A DNA stretch of 64,000 bases, taken from NCBI GenBank assembly GCA_965224045.1, contig CBDCYD010000014.1, positions 62,001 to 126,000 on the forward strand. Reading direction: 5' to 3'. The stretch is from Tectiglobus sp965224045. GTDB lineage: Bacteria > Pseudomonadota > Alphaproteobacteria > Rhizobiales > Hyphomicrobiaceae. Shown piece by piece: positions 56,944 to 64,000 of this stretch. The notes beneath the pieces are model-generated. The model did not search any database and was not told where the DNA came from. It was given only the letters and a program-made list of their open reading frames with translations. A program made the position numbers and the translations under genes. Position 1 is the stretch's first letter. Each line of letters begins with the position of its first letter.

Positions 56944-57285
56944 TCAGCACTCGCGGCAAATGTCTTCCCAACAGGCCTTCATGCAATCGGAGAACGCACG
57001 ACGGCAGTGGCTGCCGTAACAGTCCCACTTCCAGTCGACGATGCAGACGCGCCGGCATTGGCGGCAGGCGCGCCGGCAACCGTAGAATTGCACGCGCCTG
57101 AGGGGCGAGAGGCGGCCGGCGGCATGTTGCGGTGCGAGCGTCACCGGGCCCGGCGCGGCGGCAAGGCGCAGGCCGCCGGGTACGGCAAGCAAGCCATCCC
57201 GCGCGTCAGACGGTTTTGGGGCGAGCACCAATGCCAGGACAACGGCGACAAGTGTTACGCTCAAAATCGAAGTCATCTTTTGCAT
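56944..57285 (-). CDS. small cysteine-rich secreted protein
   Basis: A 113-residue protein of no recognised family. Start ATG 57285 gives an N-terminal signal (MQKMTSILSVTLVAVVLALVLAPKPSDA); ATG 57276 is an alternative. The last 46 residues contain ten cysteines in a regular pattern (GCRRACRQCRRVC, then DCYGSHCRRAFSDCMKACWEDICREC). That suggests several disulfides or a metal cluster, in a strongly basic context. It could be a periplasmic metal-binding or disulfide-rich peptide. It is encoded alone, in the same direction as the cupin gene upstream. Confidence 0.65.
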   Translation of the reverse strand: MQKMTSILSVTLVAVVLALVLAPKPSDARDGLLAVPGGLRLAAAPGPVTLAPQHAAGRLSPLRRVQFYGCRRACRQCRRVCIVDWKWDCYGSHCRRAFSDCMKACWEDICREC

Positions 57286-57348
57286 GGCGTCAGCCAGCTC
57301 CCGCGCCAACGATCGTACCGCATTGCACCGTCAGGCGTCCGCGCCGGA

Positions 57349-57858
57349 TCAGGCCGCCTTGATGTTCGAGCGCTGAACATGATCAAGGTTGGCGCCCTCG
57401 ATGCGGATCAGCTTGACCGGTGCATCACGTGACGGAGAGTGGACAACACCGACGTCGTAAAAATGGCAGTCGCCCGGCCGCAACGTGTAGGTTTTCACCT
57501 TTTCGACCAGTTTCGGCTCGGTCTCGGTCCCTTCCTTGACGATCTTCCAGTCGGTCATCGCGGTCTCGCCCGTTGCCTGACCATAGATCGCCCAGCTCGA
57601 ACCGTGGTCGTGCGGCGAACCATGGGCCGGGCCGGAATAGACGTGGCCGCAAATGCAGAAACCGAGGTCCGGGTCTTCGTAAAGGACCTCGCGGGGATGC
57701 TCGCCTTCTGCGCGGTCCTTCAGGTGCGTTGCAACGAAGTCCTGGTCGACCAAGGCCTTCGAGACGATCTCACAGACCTTGCGCTTGCCGGCCGCGCTCG
57801 TATCCGCCGAAAGGGCCGTGCGGATTTCGGACGCCAGTTGTTCAAGTGAAATGCTCAT
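57349..57858 (-). CDS. cupin protein, cysteine-dioxygenase-like
   Basis: A 169-residue cupin. CICGHVYSGPAHGSPHDHGSSWAIYGQATGETAMTDW holds the metal-binding His pair (HDH) and LRPGDCHFYDVGVVHSPSRD the third His, in the arrangement of cysteine dioxygenase and related thiol dioxygenases. The helical N-terminus (LEQLASEIRTALS) is typical of the group. The metal is probably iron and the substrate a small thiol, but neither can be proven. Start ATG 57858; the frame upstream lacks a ribosome site. Confidence 0.8.
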   Translation of the reverse strand: MSISLEQLASEIRTALSADTSAAGKRKVCEIVSKALVDQDFVATHLKDRAEGEHPREVLYEDPDLGFCICGHVYSGPAHGSPHDHGSSWAIYGQATGETAMTDWKIVKEGTETEPKLVEKVKTYTLRPGDCHFYDVGVVHSPSRDAPVKLIRIEGANLDHVQRSNIKAA

Positions 57859-57981
57859 GTGTTGCGTCTCCCGGTTTGTCAGCCCCACCCGGCTCGCGCA
57901 TGGGCAGGGGAAAGAATTGTACGAGCAGGCGCCACCGCGTTCAACGCTGGCGGTGATGCGATCGGCGGGACGACCCATGCG

Positions 57982-58803
57982 TCATGCCGACGCTTTGGGT
58001 AGCCCCCCAGGGATGCGGCTGCCAGGGGCAGGCGGATCTTCAGGCGGGCCGGCGAAGCATTGCGCGATCGCCATCCATTGGCGTGCCGGTTTGCCGGTAA
58101 CCGTCAAAGCGACGTCGGTGATGTTGCGGACCTGCGTCACGACCTGGCAGAACGGAACGGCCGAGCCCTCGACGCGGTTTTCCTCGCTGGCTTCGTTCCA
58201 CTCCCACGTCGCACCGGACGGCGCCGTCAGGCGCACGTAGGGCGGTGGGCCGGGCGGCTCGAGACCGCGGTTGGCGAACGTCCAACCGTACGTCTTGACG
58301 CCGATGACGGCGATGTTCTTGATGCGATCAGCGTTGTCGCGATCGAGACCGAGCACATCGTAGATTTCCTGGCCGTGGGCCCAGGTCTCCATCTGGCGGG
58401 CGGTGGCGAACATCCTGACGCCCATGTCGGGTCCCGACCAGGTGAGCCGCTCGTCCGGATCCTTGGCCGCCAGCGCGTCGCACAGCAGTTGCCAATGTGC
58501 CGTCCACGTCGCCAGCAGCTCGCGACCCTTGATGTGGCCGATGCGCGCCCGCGTCAGCTCGATCAATGTCGCGCCGCGATCGCGGGCGGCGCGGATCTCA
58601 TCGCGGAGCTTGACGTAGGCCTCGACATCCGTTGCCGAGAGCAGCGCCATGTTATCTGAAAAGTGCAGATGCTGAACGACATCGTTGATGGTCCAGCCCT
58701 TGAACGCGGTCTCACGTGCCCAGTCGGACGGGTCCAGCGTCGCCAGCAGCTCGGCGAGTATGCGGGCCTCTTCGCGGAAATCGTCTACTTGTTGCAACGT
58801 CAT
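57982..58803 (-). CDS. TIGR03084-type DinB/maleylpyruvate-isomerase-fold protein
   Basis: A 273-residue protein. The N-terminal domain LDPSDWARETAFKGWTINDVVQHLHFSDNMALLSATD is a DinB-like four-helix fold with metal-binding His residues (QHLHF; later QMETWAHGQEI). The C-terminal part has RLTAPSGATWEWNEASEENRVEGSAVPFCQVVTQVRNITDVALTVTGKPARQWMAIAQCFAG, as in the uncharacterised TIGR03084 family related to mycothiol-dependent isomerases. It lies 26 bp after a thiamine-diphosphate enzyme gene, so the two likely act in one pathway. Start ATG 58803 excludes a non-conserved extension. Confidence 0.8.
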   Translation of the reverse strand: MTLQQVDDFREEARILAELLATLDPSDWARETAFKGWTINDVVQHLHFSDNMALLSATDVEAYVKLRDEIRAARDRGATLIELTRARIGHIKGRELLATWTAHWQLLCDALAAKDPDERLTWSGPDMGVRMFATARQMETWAHGQEIYDVLGLDRDNADRIKNIAVIGVKTYGWTFANRGLEPPGPPPYVRLTAPSGATWEWNEASEENRVEGSAVPFCQVVTQVRNITDVALTVTGKPARQWMAIAQCFAGPPEDPPAPGSRIPGGLPKASA

Positions 58804-58829
58804 TGCGATGACTGCCCGGTTGTCCCCGT

Positions 58830-60377
58830 TCAGAGCTCGACCTCGATCAGATAGGGCGCTTCCGTTGCGAGGCCCGCCTCGAAGGCTTTGGCGAGCGCCC
58901 TGGAATCCGACACCTTGCATCCTTCGACGCCCATACCGGCTGCCATCTTAACCCAGTCGAGATCAGGCCGGGTGAGGCTCAGCATGTCGACCGCGCGCGG
59001 GCCGGGATTTTGAACGCCGACGTTGGTCAGTTCACCGCGCAGGATCTGGTAACTGCGATTGGCGAACACCAACACCGTGACATCAAGTTGCTCGCGCGCG
59101 ATCGTCCACAGGGACTGGACCGTGTACATGGCGCTGCCGTCACCTTCGAGGGCAACGACCTTCTGGCCTGGACAAGCGATCGCGGCGCCGGTCGCAACAG
59201 GCAGGCCGTAGCCGATCGAGCCGCCGCGATTGTTGAGCCAGGTGTGCGGAGGGGCGCCCGCGGTCAGCGGAAAGAACTCGCGGCCGGTGGTCACGGACTC
59301 ATCGACCACGACGGCGTTTTCCGGAAGCAGGGCGCCGATCACGGCTGCAATGCTTGCGGGGCTGATGTCACCGTCCGGTATGTCGGGACGGAAGGGCGCA
59401 ACCACGCCTTTGGGTTCGGTTTTGGCGGCGCCCGTCGCATCGGCAAGGGCGGCAAGGGCACCGGCGATGTCGTCTGCGACGTCGGCGACATCAACGAAAC
59501 TGCAGCCTTCCGGTGTCAGGCGGCTCGGCTTGTTCGGATAGGCGAAGAATGCGACCGGCGCCCTGGCGCCCATCAGAACGATGGTGTCGTAGTCCTTGAG
59601 GATGTCGAGCGCCTTGTCGACAACGAACGGAATGCGGTTGACTTCGATGCGGCCGGCGCCGCGATCAAGGCGCGCGTTGGCCCATTCCGTCAGCAGCCCG
59701 CAACCGGTTGCAGCCGAGATCTGCCCGGCGAGGCGCAGGTTTTCCTCGCGCAAGGCTGCGCCGCCGAGCAGCAGCAGGGTCTTTTCGCCGGCCTTGAGGG
59801 CTTTGGCTGCGGCATCGACCCGGTTTGCGTCGACAGGCGCGCGGGCGGCAAACGCCGGGATGTCGGCAACGCCGCTGCCGGTATTCCAAGCGGTGTCGCC
59901 CGGCAGGATCAACGTTGCGATCTGGCCCGGCGGAACCATTGCGGCGGCGATCGCTTCGGCGCCGTGGGCTGCGACCTCCCCGGACGACATCGACGTCTTG
60001 ACCCAATGCGACACCGGTCGCGCGATACCCTCGATGTCGGCCGTCAGCGGTGCATCGAGCTCGATGTGATAGGTCGCATGCTCGCCGACAATGTTGACGA
60101 TGCCGGAGCCTGCCTTCTTGGCGTTGTGGAGGTTGGCCACGCCGTTTGCGAGGCCGGGGCCGAGATGCAGAAGCGTCGAGGCCGGGCGGCCGGCCATGCG
60201 ATAATAGCCGTCGGCCGCGCCCGTGACGCCGCCTTCGAACAGGCAGAGCACGCAGCGCATGCCGGGCACCTGGTCGAGGGCTGCCACGAAGTGCATTTCC
60301 GACGTGCCAGGATTGGTGAAACAGACATCGACATCGCCTGCCAGTAGCGTGCGGACGAGGCTTTCGGCTCCGTTCAT
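58830..60377 (-). CDS. thiamine-diphosphate-dependent enzyme (acetolactate synthase/benzoylformate decarboxylase-like)
   Basis: A 515-residue ThDP enzyme with Glu48 in CLFEGGVTGAADGYYRM activating the cofactor, a middle domain, and the C-terminal ThDP motif ALEGDGSAMYTVQSLWTIAREQLDVTVLVFANRSYQIL. The form resembles uncharacterised acetolactate-synthase-like proteins of the MdlC side of the family rather than IlvB. Start ATG 60377 is MNGAESLVRTLL; the longer frame is leader. It is followed by the TIGR03084-type gene in what is probably a two-gene operon. Confidence 0.85.
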   Translation of the reverse strand: MNGAESLVRTLLAGDVDVCFTNPGTSEMHFVAALDQVPGMRCVLCLFEGGVTGAADGYYRMAGRPASTLLHLGPGLANGVANLHNAKKAGSGIVNIVGEHATYHIELDAPLTADIEGIARPVSHWVKTSMSSGEVAAHGAEAIAAAMVPPGQIATLILPGDTAWNTGSGVADIPAFAARAPVDANRVDAAAKALKAGEKTLLLLGGAALREENLRLAGQISAATGCGLLTEWANARLDRGAGRIEVNRIPFVVDKALDILKDYDTIVLMGARAPVAFFAYPNKPSRLTPEGCSFVDVADVADDIAGALAALADATGAAKTEPKGVVAPFRPDIPDGDISPASIAAVIGALLPENAVVVDESVTTGREFFPLTAGAPPHTWLNNRGGSIGYGLPVATGAAIACPGQKVVALEGDGSAMYTVQSLWTIAREQLDVTVLVFANRSYQILRGELTNVGVQNPGPRAVDMLSLTRPDLDWVKMAAGMGVEGCKVSDSRALAKAFEAGLATEAPYLIEVEL

Positions 60378-60624
60378 AGGGGCTCCGACTTTGATTGAGG
60401 TCGCGCGTGAGGTCGGCGCGGATGATAGGCAGGCGGAACCGCCTGCGGCAATCTCAAAGACGGATGAAACAGATAGATGATCGGCGATGTCACCGACATT
60501 GGACCGGTTATGCACGGTCTCTGCACGGGCGTGTCGCATTTGCGGACCGATTGACCGGCCAAGACACGGGCGGTGCCGGGCGGGCAGGTCGTACGGTGCC
60601 GGCGGTCATTGTAAAGGGTGGTCC

Positions 60625-61980
60625 ATGAATATCGTCGAAAGTCTGCATCGGCTGGTCAGTTCACCGGCGTTCAAGTTCATACTGGTCATCGTGCTCATTC
60701 TGGCGCTTGCCGTGCCGCTGTTGTTCGTCGCGCTGCTGGTGGCGGAGCGAGAAAGTTATGCGCGACAGGCGACGGCCGAGGTCGGGCACATGTGGGGCGG
60801 CGCGCAAACGGTGCGCGGCCCGGTGATCATGGTGCCGACAACGCGCGTGCGCGAGGTGCGCACCAAGGACGGCGTCGAACGACAGAGCGTGCGTGAATAT
60901 GCAGCCTTCCTGCCGGAAGACCTGACTATCACGAGCGACGTTGCAACCGAAAACCGCCAGCGCGGGATTTTCAACGTGCCGGTCTATCGCAGTGCGATCC
61001 GGTTTGCCGGTCGCTTCATCAAACCCGAAACGCGCCCGTTCGAGCAGAATGAAACGACGCTGCACTGGCAGCAGGCAGTGATGGTGGTCACGCTCGATGA
61101 TGTGCGCGGCATCAAAAGGACGGCCGAGATCACGTTCGATGGCGGTGCGCAAACGGCAAAGTTTCGGGCCGGAACGGGCATTGGAGACGATGACCGCGTG
61201 CAAGGTATCCATGTTCCGGTGTCCCCGGAGCAGGCGCAACAGGGCTTTGCGTTCACGTTCGATCTCGACCTCAACGGCTCAAGCCGGCTCAAGTTCATCC
61301 CGGCCGGCGGCGAAACCCAGGTGTCGACCAAGGCTGACTGGCCGCACCCGAGCTTTACGGGCGCGTTTCTGCCCGAACAACGCAGTGTGACGGATAGCGG
61401 GTTCAGCGCAACCTGGAAGGTGCCGCGACTTGCGCGCGGAATCGGACAGACGATCAAGCTCGGGCGCGTGACGCACCTGATGGGATCGAAGGCATTCGGC
61501 GTCGATCTCTTTCAACCGGTACGATTTTACAGTCTCGCTTCGCGGGCAATGAAGTATGCAATCGGCTTTATCGGGATCATCTTCCTCGCCGTGTTCGTGA
61601 TGGAGATCCAGTCCCGCAAGCGAGTTCACTGGATCCAGTACCTGTTCGTCGGGCTGGCACTTGTCATCTTCTACCTGGTGCTCATCGGGACGGCCGAGCA
61701 TATCGGGTTCGATCTCGGTTACCTGGCGGCAGCGGTGGCGACGAGCACGCTGGTTGGCACCTACTTCGGGGCCGTGGTCAAGCAGGCGACGCGCGGGCTC
61801 ACGCTGGCGCTCATTCTCGGTGCGATTTACGCGTTGCTCTATCTGCTGCTCAGAGTGGAAGACTACGCGATGCTCATCGGTTCGCTGGCAGCATTCGGCC
61901 TGCTCGGGCTGGTGATGTTTGCAACGCGCAACGTCGACTGGTCGCTCGGCAGCACGCAGGACCCAGCAGGCACGACCTGA
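60625..61980 (+). CDS. CreD-like inner-membrane protein
   Basis: A 451-residue protein of the CreD/Cet family, linked in enterobacteria to envelope stress, colicin E2 tolerance and the CreBC system. One N-terminal helix (FKFILVIVLILALAVPLLFVALLVAE) is followed by a large periplasmic domain (RGPVIMVPTTRVREV...AFLPEDLTITSDVATENRQRGIFNVPVYRS is typical). A C-terminal bundle of about five helices starts near YAIGFIGIIFLAVFVMEI. No creBC genes are near. ATG 60625 follows AAAGGGTGG. Confidence 0.9.
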   Translation: MNIVESLHRLVSSPAFKFILVIVLILALAVPLLFVALLVAERESYARQATAEVGHMWGGAQTVRGPVIMVPTTRVREVRTKDGVERQSVREYAAFLPEDLTITSDVATENRQRGIFNVPVYRSAIRFAGRFIKPETRPFEQNETTLHWQQAVMVVTLDDVRGIKRTAEITFDGGAQTAKFRAGTGIGDDDRVQGIHVPVSPEQAQQGFAFTFDLDLNGSSRLKFIPAGGETQVSTKADWPHPSFTGAFLPEQRSVTDSGFSATWKVPRLARGIGQTIKLGRVTHLMGSKAFGVDLFQPVRFYSLASRAMKYAIGFIGIIFLAVFVMEIQSRKRVHWIQYLFVGLALVIFYLVLIGTAEHIGFDLGYLAAAVATSTLVGTYFGAVVKQATRGLTLALILGAIYALLYLLLRVEDYAMLIGSLAAFGLLGLVMFATRNVDWSLGSTQDPAGTT

Positions 61981-62095
61981 CGATGAGGTGCGGATGGGTG
62001 TCGCGCCAAGGCGCGGCGCTCACGCGAGGACTTGCTGTCAGCCATCGCGCGGCGCCAGGCAACAGTCCTAGGCTGTTCCGTCGAGGGATAACAGG

Positions 62096-63154
62096 TCACA
62101 ATACCCTGAACACCCATGGCAGGCCCAGCAGCGGGTGGTTGATCCAGTTCCACCAGGCGTGATTGGCGAACTGGGCGATGTAGAGCATGGCAAAGAAGCC
62201 AAACCAGGCGGTGGACATGACGAGCGACGTAACGACCAGGCTCATGAATGATCGTGCAGGCCGTGCGCAAGGCTGTGCAGCGGGCAACGCCAATGTGGCG
62301 CGAACCTTGTCGGCGAACGCGCTCGTGCCGGCCGGCAGGTCGACGACTGCCCGGGCGTAAAGACGCGCCGCCGCCCGACGCAGGAAAAACAGGATCGCGA
62401 GAGCATAGACCGATGCCGTGACGTGCCAACGCCTAGCAATCTGCTCGATCGTTGCAGCGTCGGCGTCGATGATCTGCGGCGTGATCTTTTCGATGAAGGT
62501 CGGCAAGATCTGCGCCAGAAAGAGCGGTGCGGACAGCAGCACCGTCAACAGGACCAGGCCGGCATAGCGCCATCGCACCGCGCCAATCAGCCGCCGTACG
62601 CTGTGAAATTCAAACACGGCAGACAGTCTGCCTTCGGCAGCAAGGTGCGCGAACGCCATTGGCAGATGAACCAGCGTAATGATGCCGACGGCAATGCCTG
62701 CAAGTGCCATCGCCGGGCCGACCCAGGCCTGCTCGTAGCCCTTGTTGAAGGAGTTTTCCCAACCGGCCCACCAGGACAGAAGTAGCAGGCCCCCGACGGG
62801 CGCGAGCGAAAGCGTCAGCGCCGCCAGTGCCGCGAGGCCGTCCTTGCAGGTGCGCCAGATGCCGCGCCACCATCCCGGAAACGGCGCCAACGTGTCGAGC
62901 GCCCGGCTTTCCGCCAGGCGCTCGACGGCGGCTGCTCGTCCACCCGCGCCGCTCGCGATCAGCATTGCGATGGCCGTCTCGCGGCGCATCAGGCGCACGA
63001 TCCAGCCGAGCACGAGAACGGCAGTGGGTGGCAACAGCATGAGCAGCAGGGCGCCTGCGAGGGTCAGCGCCATGCCAAGGCGCGCCGTGAACGCGCGGGT
63101 GCAGGTCACGGGACCGCGCGGCTTGGCGCGTCCGTCGATCGAGGCCGCGTTCAC
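62096..63154 (-). CDS. multi-pass membrane protein of unknown function
   Basis: A 352-residue protein with about seven hydrophobic segments, for example LGMALTLAGALLLMLLPPTAVLVLGWIV, GLAALAALTLSLAPVGGLLLLSWWAG, VGPAMALAGIAVGIITLVHLPMAFA and ASVYALAILFFLR. The pattern recalls DUF4013-type membrane proteins, but no clear signature is present. Its start overlaps the stop of the phosphatase-superfamily gene by four bases, so the two are translationally coupled. Confidence 0.7.
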   Translation of the reverse strand: MNAASIDGRAKPRGPVTCTRAFTARLGMALTLAGALLLMLLPPTAVLVLGWIVRLMRRETAIAMLIASGAGGRAAAVERLAESRALDTLAPFPGWWRGIWRTCKDGLAALAALTLSLAPVGGLLLLSWWAGWENSFNKGYEQAWVGPAMALAGIAVGIITLVHLPMAFAHLAAEGRLSAVFEFHSVRRLIGAVRWRYAGLVLLTVLLSAPLFLAQILPTFIEKITPQIIDADAATIEQIARRWHVTASVYALAILFFLRRAAARLYARAVVDLPAGTSAFADKVRATLALPAAQPCARPARSFMSLVVTSLVMSTAWFGFFAMLYIAQFANHAWWNWINHPLLGLPWVFRVL

Positions 63155-64000
63155 GAGAAGACCTCCGCGAGGGCGCGGCCTTCACCGTCAAAACGCTCGA
63201 GGCCGAGGACGGCTGCAACCGTTGCTGCGATGCTGGTCTGATCGACCTCCTTGTCGAGGACGCGCCCGGAAGCAATGCCCGGCCCAAAAATCAGCGCGAA
63301 TATTTCGTGCGCTGATTTCGAGTTGAAGTGATGCTGGAAGGGAACCGCCATCAATGGGTTGGCGTCGCGGCCGCAATCCGGCACGACCACGAACACGGTA
63401 TTGTCCCGGTACGCGGGAGCAGCGTCGACAGCCGTCACCAACTGCTGCAAGCCCTGGTCAATGACCGCGATCGCGCGCGTATAGTGGGAGGCATTGCCCC
63501 AATGGACGTAGTCGGGATCCTGATAATTGATCATCATCAGGCGCGGGTGCAGCTCGCGAATCGCGCGCACGGCGAGGCTGGTGAGCAGGCGATCGCCGCG
63601 CGGGTTCTTGAAACCGCTGGCGCCGTACTCTTCGAGCCAACCATCCCAAAATTTCTGCATCCTGGGTGATTGCGCCTGCGCCGTGCCGCGATAGTCGAAG
63701 CTTGCGAGACGGGCGAATTCCTTGCGCGCTTCGGCCAGTGCCTCGTCGCTCAGGCGACCGGAATCCAGGCTGCGGCGCAAGGCATGCAGCTTAAAGCGAT
63801 AAAGCCCCAGGACTTCGGAGCGGAACGCGACGCCGTAGTGCTTGTGGCCGCCGTAGGTCAGGTATTCTTCCTGCGGGCGGTCCTCGCCGTTGATCAACAG
63901 TGCCTGGTGGGCGGGAACATCGAACGCCTTGCGCAGGTGTTCAAACAGTGTCGGACGGGTCGGCTCGAGCAAAGGGGCAAGACCCCGCGCACCGACCTTG
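63151..64000 (-). CDS. alkaline-phosphatase-superfamily hydrolase, 5' part beyond the window
   Basis: The frame is open to the right edge, so the N-terminus lies outside; about 282 residues are visible. MMINYQDPDYVHWGNASHYTRAIAVIDQGLQQLVTAVDAAPAYRDNTVFVVVPDCGRDANPLMAVPFQHHFNSKSAHEIFALIFGPGI has the metal-binding Asp/His pattern and the DTVFVVVPDHG-like strand of sulfatases, phosphopentomutases and alkaline phosphatases; here the final motif reads PDCGRD. The metal-1 and nucleophile half of the enzyme is not in view, so the substrate (phosphate or sulfate ester) is open. It is coupled to the membrane protein that follows. Confidence 0.75.
   Translation of the reverse strand, partial: KVGARGLAPLLEPTRPTLFEHLRKAFDVPAHQALLINGEDRPQEEYLTYGGHKHYGVAFRSEVLGLYRFKLHALRRSLDSGRLSDEALAEARKEFARLASFDYRGTAQAQSPRMQKFWDGWLEEYGASGFKNPRGDRLLTSLAVRAIRELHPRLMMINYQDPDYVHWGNASHYTRAIAVIDQGLQQLVTAVDAAPAYRDNTVFVVVPDCGRDANPLMAVPFQHHFNSKSAHEIFALIFGPGIASGRVLDKEVDQTSIAATVAAVLGLERFDGEGRALAEVFS

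Overview
This is a roughly 65% GC window from a proteobacterial chromosome, most likely an alphaproteobacterium (inference from general gene style; no 16S rRNA or other marker is present to settle it). Coding density is high and most genes are ordinary catabolic or housekeeping enzymes. No transposase, integrase, phage structural gene or CRISPR array was recognised.

Layout. 0.1-5.0 kb: hisH, then an acyl-CoA synthetase with two acyl-CoA dehydrogenases in one direction. 5.0-10.6 kb: a thiamine-diphosphate enzyme, a membrane protein with a degenerate J-domain, a GC-rich 215-bp tandem repeat array and an Fsr-type MFS exporter. 10.9-12.5 kb: a lower-GC pair (secreted M48-type metallopeptidase and a DUF1353 protein). 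12.7-19.1 kb: small secreted, redox and regulatory genes, an FAD oxidoreductase and a DapA-family lyase/synthase. 19.45-20.67 kb: a tRNA-Arg-like relic, tRNA-Gln(CUG) and a second, inverted array of the same GC-rich repeat family. 20.7-27.4 kb: the pyruvate dehydrogenase complex (aceE-aceF-lpdA) with a divergent FadR/PdhR-type regulator. 27.7-42.6 kb: purC, a hydrolase-methyltransferase fusion, an LLM oxidoreductase, a DAO-type oxidase, three consecutive frameshifted genes (hyuA, hyuB, GMC oxidoreductase), then dehydrogenases, a carboxymuconolactone-decarboxylase-like protein and an MBL hydrolase.

43.0-50.9 kb is the most unusual part. Four co-directional genes encode a DUF937-like protein, a caspase-like peptidase fused to about six membrane helices, a small three-helix membrane protein and a 1,625-residue protein. 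The last combines an L,D-transpeptidase-like Cys/His module, peptidoglycan-binding domains, Ig-like repeats, a GH19 muramidase/chitinase, a membrane hairpin and a clostripain-like C11 peptidase. Two clan-CD proteases and a cell-wall hydrolase in one apparent operon, none with a classical signal peptide, suggest a regulated lysis or cell-death (possibly defence) device. The domains are visible in the sequence; the function is inference.

50.9-64 kb: ilvA, a tungstate-type ABC transporter (tupBCA), a LysR regulator facing a globin gene, DUF1330, a ten-cysteine secreted peptide, a cysteine-dioxygenase-like cupin, a TIGR03084-type protein with a second thiamine-diphosphate enzyme, a CreD-like membrane protein and, at the edge, a membrane protein with an alkaline-phosphatase-superfamily protein.

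Three dispersed non-coding repeat families run through the window: the 215/127-bp GC-rich arrays, an 86-bp palindromic element in two inverted copies, and a three-copy intergenic repeat, two copies of which carry strong hairpins between convergent genes.
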